The translations under genes were made by a program, and so were the position numbers. Below are positions 57,290 to 64,000 of a stretch of 64,000 nucleotides of DNA, in pieces. This DNA comes from Malania oleifera. Taxonomy: Eukaryota; Streptophyta; Magnoliopsida; Santalales; Ximeniaceae. Location of the stretch: assembly GCF_029873635.1 (NCBI RefSeq), contig NC_080419.1, positions 80,026,931 to 80,090,930 of the forward strand, written 5' to 3'. Under the pieces are notes generated by a model, which saw only the letters and a list, made by a program, of their open reading frames with translations, made no database searches and was not told the DNA's origin. The first letter of the stretch is position 1. Each line of letters begins with the position of its first letter.

Positions 57290-58885
57290 CCTGTAACGAG
57301 GCCTATTACACCTAGCTTATGGTTTAACGTAACTATGGTCTTCACTGGTGAATCGTACAATTTTTCCTTTTTTCCTAAATAGAATTTATGGTTTAACATA
57401 ACTATGGTCTTCACTGGTGAATCTTACAATTTTTCCCTTTTTCCTAAATTGAGAAAAGAGTTAGAGCATTTTATATTTTTGCATAACATTTAATATGTTT
57501 GTTAAGTCTGGTTAATTATATATATATATATATATATATATTTTAAGTCGAGTGAACAAATGTTTGTCATTGAAGCTTGCAAAGTATCTTAGAGTAAATC
57601 AATGGCGTGTTATTATCTAATCCAAATGATGGAAATGATGATCATGCACTGGATTACTCAATGTAAGTATAATTAAATGTCACATTGAGTTTTTAAAGTG
57701 ACTATTGACTTGTTTACAGGCTATTATTCCACTGTCCTTTTAGATCATATGTCTAATAATATCGAGTTACAAGATTCTAATTTTGCTTATAGAAGGAACA
57801 AATGCTCATCATATTTGAATATTTAAATTTATACCTATGCCTCCGCGTTGATGAACTTCAAAAGGTGAATAACACAAGTTTGACTTCGAAGATAAGTCTT
57901 TATGAAATTGGAAGCATTCTTACAAATTAAGCCTTATTATAATGAGAAGTAAAATTGTTGAGTTTATTCACAATTCAAGTTTATAATTTGGGAAGATATG
58001 CAAACACTTGACATATGTTGAAAGAAAATTTCAAATTTTTGATAAGGCATTAGTAGATCTATTAATGGTACCTTTGATTAGAAAGAAGCACAATGAGACC
58101 AGTGGTGTGTGAGAGCACATAAAGGACGACATAACAGGAATGGTAAAGATTTACCTAAACAAGATCCAAAAGAAATCTGGAAAATGTCCAGAATAAAAGC
58201 TAAAATCATTAAACAAAAAGGTTCAATAGAATTTATTTTCAATTTCATAAATATGCTCTGCAGTTGCAACCTAGGTTGATCCTCTGCATCAGAAATTATT
58301 TGTTTGAATAAGATTTCACTCAAGAGCCTGGTCAGGTCCTCAAATTAACAACTTCAACAGTTTTTCCAAATGCTATTCAAGAAAGTCCAAAAGGTTGAAG
58401 CAATGGAAAATATTCATTGGCCAAATCAAAGTTTTGCTAATGAAATTAAGTGAAATCAATGAAAAGTATTACACATACATTTTTGGTTGGAAACATGAAT
58501 TATGCTCATGCATTTATGCATGTTCTTGCAGTGACATGTGTTTTGTATTGGAAACCAAGAAATTTGGTTGAGAAATTTCGTTTCAAGACTTCGAGTAATG
58601 GATTATATTTTAAGGAATATTAAAGTCTTATGTGATGTTTTATTCTCTAATAAACAATAGGTGTTTAGGTTAGTCAAAACATATAAGGTTGAGATATCTT
58701 GTTGTTAGAGAAAGGGTGCAAGATAAAAGATGTTGATTGAACAAATATATAGCTAAATGATTTAAACCCATGGATTAAAGTAATTGACGCCTAAAATGCA
58801 TAATTAGCATGTAAATTCTATTGGTATGGTTAATAATATTTTGTAATTCATGTACATATTGAAAGTAAAGACAATGGAACATTAT
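57290..58885. other. Intergenic with a 69-bp tandem repeat and TA run
   Basis: A unit starting TTATGGTTTAACGTAACTAT at 57317 is repeated from 57386 with a few changes. A (TA)n run lies at about 57519-57541. The rest has no recognisable gene. Confidence 0.7.
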
Positions 58886-59853
58886 TGTAACGCCTTAACC
58901 CGTCGCGTGGGCTCGGGGTGTTACTTTAGTGACGTCTGTGTACTTGATACCTTATTCTTCATATATGAAACACATATACACGACAGAAATAAAATATTAA
59001 ATTCTCAAATTATATTACCAGAGTTTATAACTATCTTTATACACAAATATCTACATTTTCATATAATTACATCCTAAAACTATAAAAATAAATAAAATTT
59101 ATGTCCATATATTCCACCTACATATATTTAAACCACTAGCCCGGCTCCTCTAGCTTGCTAGACCCGATGTTTAGGATTTCCTGAAAATATAGTTTGTAAA
59201 GTAGGGGTAAGGCACAACTCAGTAAGTGAAAGACTAAGTTTACGTCAGTGTGTGGTCAACATGCATTTAGTGTATAGAAAATAACCAGTTCACTACGTAG
59301 ATAAATACATTTATGAAATCATTCTTATTTTACACTCACACACACAATTAGTCAAGGATAGAGAAGATTACTAGCTCATACAAGTAACTTCCCTCTGCTC
59401 TAATACCATTACTGCTACTAGAGTACTCACCTTTCTCAGCAAGGCCTTAAAATTATCTTATTAGTTATTCGTATTCACATAAATTAACAGATATGCATAT
59501 AAGACACTCCCTGTGACAAATACATCATTTACTTCCCCTATGACACGAGTTATGCGGCCCGAAGGCTGAACTATTATCCTGAGGGATCCACTTAGACAAT
59601 AGTCATCTGTAGTCTCCGCTAACATACTTCGCGGGTATATGCAGCTCCAACAACTAGTTTGATTGCCCTCACCCAGGGGGTACATTCACCTCACGTAGGC
59701 AAATCGGACAAGACCACCCTACATCTTTCAGCACAAGTGTAGGCGCACATGGCCATATAACAAATCCCTAGCAATGGTACCGTGCTCACAATACACTGGT
59801 CCTCAGGGTTCCTAAAGCATATCATGCAATTTAGACAATAAAATCACCATTCA
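58886..59853 (-). mobile_element. Gypsy-type LTR fragment, minus orientation
   Basis: TGTAACGCC at 58886 is, on the minus strand, an LTR end ...GGCGTTACA. On that strand the sequence shows CCACACACTGACG, then CACTTACTGAGTTGTGCC, the same plan as the LTRs at 1896 and 10306. It breaks off where the plus-strand LTR starts. Confidence 0.55.
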
Positions 59854-62188
59854 TGTGATGACCCAAAAATATATATACGATTAAAGTATAATAATAATAA
59901 TATAATAATAATGATCATTAAGTTAATATCAATACAGAAGTATTTTTCTGTAGGATCCTCGATTCCATGTTTGATGCCTAAGAAAGACCTTATCTTAGCG
60001 AATGCTCAGAGACCATTGTGGCTCAGTCACTCCCTAGAGGTCGGCTTGGTCAAAATGAAATTTTATAAGATAAATATAATAGACACTATTTGTACACATA
60101 AATAAGTACATATATATAAAATAGTGTTTTGACAGACATAATTTGTAGAAATAATAAGAATAATATAGGTACCCTATGTGGGGCCCACATGAATCCCGAA
60201 ATCGTGCGGGGTCCACAAGAGTCCTGAAACTATGCAGGGCTCATAAAATTGTGCGAGAACTATTGGAGTTATGTAGGACCCACTTGGGTCTCGAAATTGT
60301 ATGGGGCTCACAATACCATATGGATATGAGTTTTCGAAATTCGATCTTAATTATTTTTCAAAAAAAAAAAAACTAAAACATAGTTTAAAAATAATAACAA
60401 TAACAATAGTATTCATGATTTTTAAAAAATATTAAAAAATAATAAAAAATTAAATTAATCAATTAATTAATTAAAGGGGAGTGGTGGCAAGCACTCCCAC
60501 ATGACTCACATTCCTATCACATCCCTAACTTATGCCTAACCCATCCCATGCCCATTATTTATTTAAAAAAAATTATAATTTCATCCCTCTCCTTACACTT
60601 TTACAAATTTTATTTTATTTCCCAAAATTTTTCTATAAATAAGAAGCTCTCAACCTTTATTTTTCAAAGGAAGAGAATAATTAGTAAGTGAAAGAATTAG
60701 TGGTAGAGAGATAATTTTTGAGTAAGTTCTCACTCACCCACTCTTTCCGATCTCATTTCTTAGAGATAGTCATTGTGTTCGTAGCACAAGGTAAAAGAAA
60801 GAGGTAAGTAAATTTGATTATGTTATATTTTTATTTAAAATTCATTCTTGAGTTTATTTGTAAGTAAATTTCGATTATGTTAGTTAGTTTCATAAATTCT
60901 CTTGAGTTTATTTTCACACATATTTAATTATACTAGTTTTATCTTTAATATACTTGCATTTATTTTTGAGTTAAGAAATATTCTAAACCCCTCAAGTATT
61001 TTCCATCATTAATTTTTATTTAAGAAAATATTTTTAACAAGAAAATTGTGTGGCATGAGTTTATTTATACGTTGCATATTTCACGAAAATATGAGTAAAG
61101 ATTACATGAGTTGAATTTTATTATGTTGCATATTTCACAAAAATATGAGTAAAAATGAGATATCCATGATATTATTTTAATTGTACAAATTATATAATAA
61201 AAATATTTTTAAAACCTCTTATGGCTCAGACGATTCAAAAAATTACGAATGTTCAATACCGCAACTTAAAGTTTAAACGGATCAGAGTGCACCCACACTG
61301 TTTGTAGAGTGATTTTATATGGTAGTGAATTTCTCTTTAGTGTACACCTAGGTCAGACCAGGGTTTAATAAGGAAAATCTCACTTATAATGATGTACGTT
61401 GAATTAGTTTGGCCGGTCAGACAACTAAATTCAGTTTTCAGACCGCACAACCCAGTCATAGAAGTAAACATGACTTACGATTAACATGTCTGAGTGTGAT
61501 TTTTACAGTATATGTATATACATATTAAATTACAAGTACAGAGTTATTGATGATTTGAAGGTAAAGTAGAAGTTTATATGAACATGGCCATTATTGTGCC
61601 TAAATGATGATTCAAAAGTAACGTATAAGGAAAAGTATATATATGTATATAAATAAAAATTATAATTATAGTTTTTAAAGTCAAAAGTTTAATTTAACAG
61701 TTATAGTATATGATTATAAAATTTTACTGTTGTAGTTGATGGCAAAAGTTTTTATGAAGAAAATTTTAAATTTACATTTATTTTAAAAGCATTTTTAAAG
61801 CTAAAGTATTAAATATTATTTTACGAAATTAAAAAATGTTGAAAGCTCATTTTGGCCATACACTAATAATAATCTTATTTACTTAGCAAGCATCGTCTCA
61901 CCCCAATCATTATTTTACATTTCAGATCATTTTGAGGAGCATACCAGAAATCTGACGTAGCAAGTGCATAGGCGGGAATAGAAAGAGCGGAGTAGAATAA
62001 AAAGATTAGCATAATACAATTTAAAATATGTTTGTGTATTTTAGAATTTTAGAAATTTGTATTTTAATAGTTGAGACATATAATTGTAATAAAGCTAATT
62101 AGTGTTCTGATAATAAAAATAATTTAGATTTATTTGCATCCGCTAAAAAATTTATATATAGGAACTCACTCGGGTTCGGGTTCTTACA
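59854..62188 (+). mobile_element. Gypsy-type 5' LTR, plus orientation (2.3 kb)
   Basis: Starts TGTGATGACCC, ends GGGTTCTTACA, followed by a tRNA-Met primer site. Inside, AATACCGCAACTTAAAGTTT and GACCGCACAACCCAGTCATA match the plan of the LTR at 3380-3590. Same Del/Tekay-like lineage, different subfamily. No 3' LTR in the window. Confidence 0.7.
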
Positions 62189-62190
62189 AT

Positions 62191-62199
62191 TGGTATCAG
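62191..62199 (+). other. Primer-binding site, tRNA-Met type
   Basis: TGGTATCAG two bases after the LTR end; the next bases have diverged. Confidence 0.8.
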
Positions 62200-62372
62200 A
62201 TAATAGGATATAGGTTCTACATACTCTAGTATATAGATTTTACGAGAGTTTAGGCATAAAACATGATTAGGTAGGATTGAGTAGTTTATGATATTTCTTT
62301 TAATTTGTTATATTATTATACGTTAATAATAAATTTATGATTTTAAAATAACATTTGATTATTGTTTAAGAA

Positions 62373-62440
62373 TGGATCCTAAAAATAGTAACATTGGAGG
62401 AAATGAGATTAACGTGAAGGCTCTAAATGATATTTAACAA
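62373..62440 (+). pseudogene. Start of a gypsy gag, cut short
   Basis: ATG at 62373 gives MDPKNSNIGGNEINVKAL, then a stop. Position after LTR and primer site and the Asn/Gly-rich start fit gag. No further gag is readable. Confidence 0.5.
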
Positions 62441-62586
62441 TCATATATTTTCTAAGAAAAATGGTAGTATTATTGAAGACACATTAATTAATTTAAATAT
62501 GTTATTTATGTTTGTAAAAACACGTACCTATTGATGACTCATAATTAATTGCTAGATTAGATGCATTAATAATTTAAAATTTTCAC

Positions 62587-62588
<2 letters not shown>

Positions 62589-62633
<45 letters not shown>

Positions 62634-62634
62634 T
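62589..62634 (+). repeat. (AAT)n microsatellite
   Basis: About 15 AAT units in a row. Confidence 0.95.
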
Positions 62635-62781
62635 TTAAGATTTATTTATTTTCGCTGTTATTATTTTCACTAAAAACATAAGAAGTAGCACATTAGACCC
62701 TACTATGTTTGGAAGTGCTATACATACAAATAGATATGAACAAATAGTTTATTCTGAAATTTGAATTTACCCAAAATTTCT

Positions 62782-63133
62782 TTGCATGTGCAAGTTGGAT
62801 ATGAATATGTATTTTTACCTTACATATTCAGTTCTTATCAAAATATTCAAGCTTAATTTAGGAATATATATTTTGACGAAATCTTTAATTTTTTAATAAT
62901 TTATGAGAAATTTAATACAATTTAAATGTTATTATATTATATTTAAATTCAAAAAAAAAAAATCCCTTAGCATGTGCAAGTTAAATATGAATATATACAT
63001 ATATACACATTGCATATTCAATTCCCATCAAGTATCCAAGTTTGATTTAGGAGTACAAATTTTGACGAAATTTTTAATTTTTATTTTGTATAAATTTATA
63101 AAAGTAAATACAACTTAAATTTTAATATATTAT
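62782..63133. repeat. 186-bp diverged tandem duplication
   Basis: GCATGTGCAAGTTGGATATG at 62784 and GCATGTGCAAGTTAAATATG at 62970 begin two units that both run through TTTTGACGAAAT and end in TATTATAT. AT-rich; no function suggested. A TA run follows at 63282-63303. Confidence 0.85.
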
Positions 63134-63272
63134 AAAAAAAAATTCATTAATGAAAGCACTATAAAAATTAACTAATCTTCTTCAAATAAATAACCAATAT
63201 CAAATCATCGATCGGTCAAACATACCCAATATATATTTGATCTAATATAGTTATAATAATAATAATATTGGA

Positions 63273-63303
<31 letters not shown>

Positions 63304-63360
63304 ATGGGTACTCTCGCAGTAAAAAGAAAAAAAAATAGCCTCATGGGTAGAAATCATCGG

Positions 63361-63993
63361 CTATAGGGGAACTTCTTTCACACTTTTCGAAGTAATGGCG
63401 GCCTCCACTGTCTCAAGAGAAACATTGTATATTTGTTGTTGTGGCTGTTGGTACTCTTGAGGGTTAGGCGGAGGTTCTGCGAGAAATTCCTCTTTTTCTA
63501 AGATGTCGAATTGCGTGCTTATCACATTAATGATATCCTGCAATTCATTATGATGATCGACTTGAGTTTGCATGAACTGCTGAAGCATGTTCGCCATCTG
63601 TGTCATGCTATCCTTAAGAAATTCTAACGACGTACAGTTATGAGGGATCTGTTGTGGTTGGTATTGAGGCGGAGGATTATCTGGATAGTATGTTGGCTCA
63701 TATGCCTTTCTACCACTAATTGTGCTGATAGGGTGTACAGTCATAGGTATCTGATCATATTGTGTATTCCACTGTGGTACACATTCAGCTAGGTAATCAA
63801 AGAACGATAGTACCTGATCTGGTTCCTTGCTGAAGAGTTCTCCATTGCACATGGTCTGGACAAAATACTTGCAATCAAGGGTAAGAGCAGTATAAAAATA
63901 ATCAACTAACCTCCATGAGTCAAACCCGTGACGTGGACAAGTACTTTGTAGATCCTTAAATTGCTCCCAGCAAGCCCAAAATGTCTCGTCACC
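63361..63993 (-). pseudogene. Gypsy gag (Athila-like), open but partial
   Basis: On the minus strand a frame open from 63993 reads ETFWACWEQFKDLQSTCPRH, GFDSWRLVDYFYTAL, then ELFSKEPDQVLSFFDYLAE. This is the second half of a Retrotrans_gag domain (E-x-W-E-R-F-K-x-L...P-H-G-F...F-Y-x-G-L). After it come a Pro/Gln-rich stretch and a helix (LEFLKDSMTQMANMLQQFMQ), ending at a TAG at 63361. A TAG at 63996-63994 stands in the same frame next to the window edge. The domain start lies outside. Confidence 0.8.
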
Positions 63994-64000
63994 CTACTGC

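Overview
This is a nuclear segment from a flowering plant, probably a retrotransposon-rich woody dicot or magnoliid; the species cannot be fixed from the sequence alone. The evidence is an intron-rich plant gene for the nucleolar GTPase NSN1, a plant-type elongator tRNA-Met gene with an intron, an EG45-like (barwin-fold) exon, and several layers of decayed plant Ty3/gypsy, Ty1/copia, LINE and hAT elements in AT-rich DNA. I see no bacterial, organellar or viral operon, no CRISPR array and no biosynthetic cluster.

Layout. 1-11005: a truncated gypsy gag-protease remnant, interrupted at 1896 by a second gypsy element (2.4 kb LTR, tRNA-Met primer site, gag, protease, RT, RNase H, integrase, all broken by stops). 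Its 3' side was rebuilt into tandem chimeric gag-protease/LTR modules (8276-10305). 11006-13134: no gene seen. 13135-16560: an intron-bearing, broken hAT transposase gene. 18113-36471 (minus): NSN1, nine exons whose phases all join to an intact 602-codon reading frame. Its sixth intron is 12.5 kb and holds a MITE, an LTR element split by a nested copia element, and a LINE split by a LINE-like retroposon with a 19-bp target duplication. A telo-box lies just upstream of the start and a tRNA-Met gene lies 160 bp upstream on the same strand.

36716-45860: a foldback-like array of about 180-bp units, split by a 6.56-kb copia element (minus), which itself carries a solo LTR in its integrase. 46745-47017: an EG45-like exon without a visible signal-peptide exon. 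48281-57289: a long-LTR copia derivative (minus) that kept a gag remnant but no recognisable pol, with a solo LTR of a related family inside it. 58886-62600: two gypsy-type LTR pieces in opposite orientation, the right one followed by a primer-binding site and a gag start. 63361-63993 (minus): a better preserved gag piece running to the window edge.

Only NSN1 and the tRNA gene look functional. NSN1 acts in the nucleolus in ribosome biogenesis, and the tRNA serves translation. The rest is mainly an insertion history that can be ordered from LTR pairs and target-site duplications. I found no clearly new biological system. The most unusual items are a 190-bp tandem duplication that doubles the exon 5 splice acceptor of NSN1, arrays of short palindromes inside two unrelated LTR families, and the tandem chimeric gag-protease/LTR modules.
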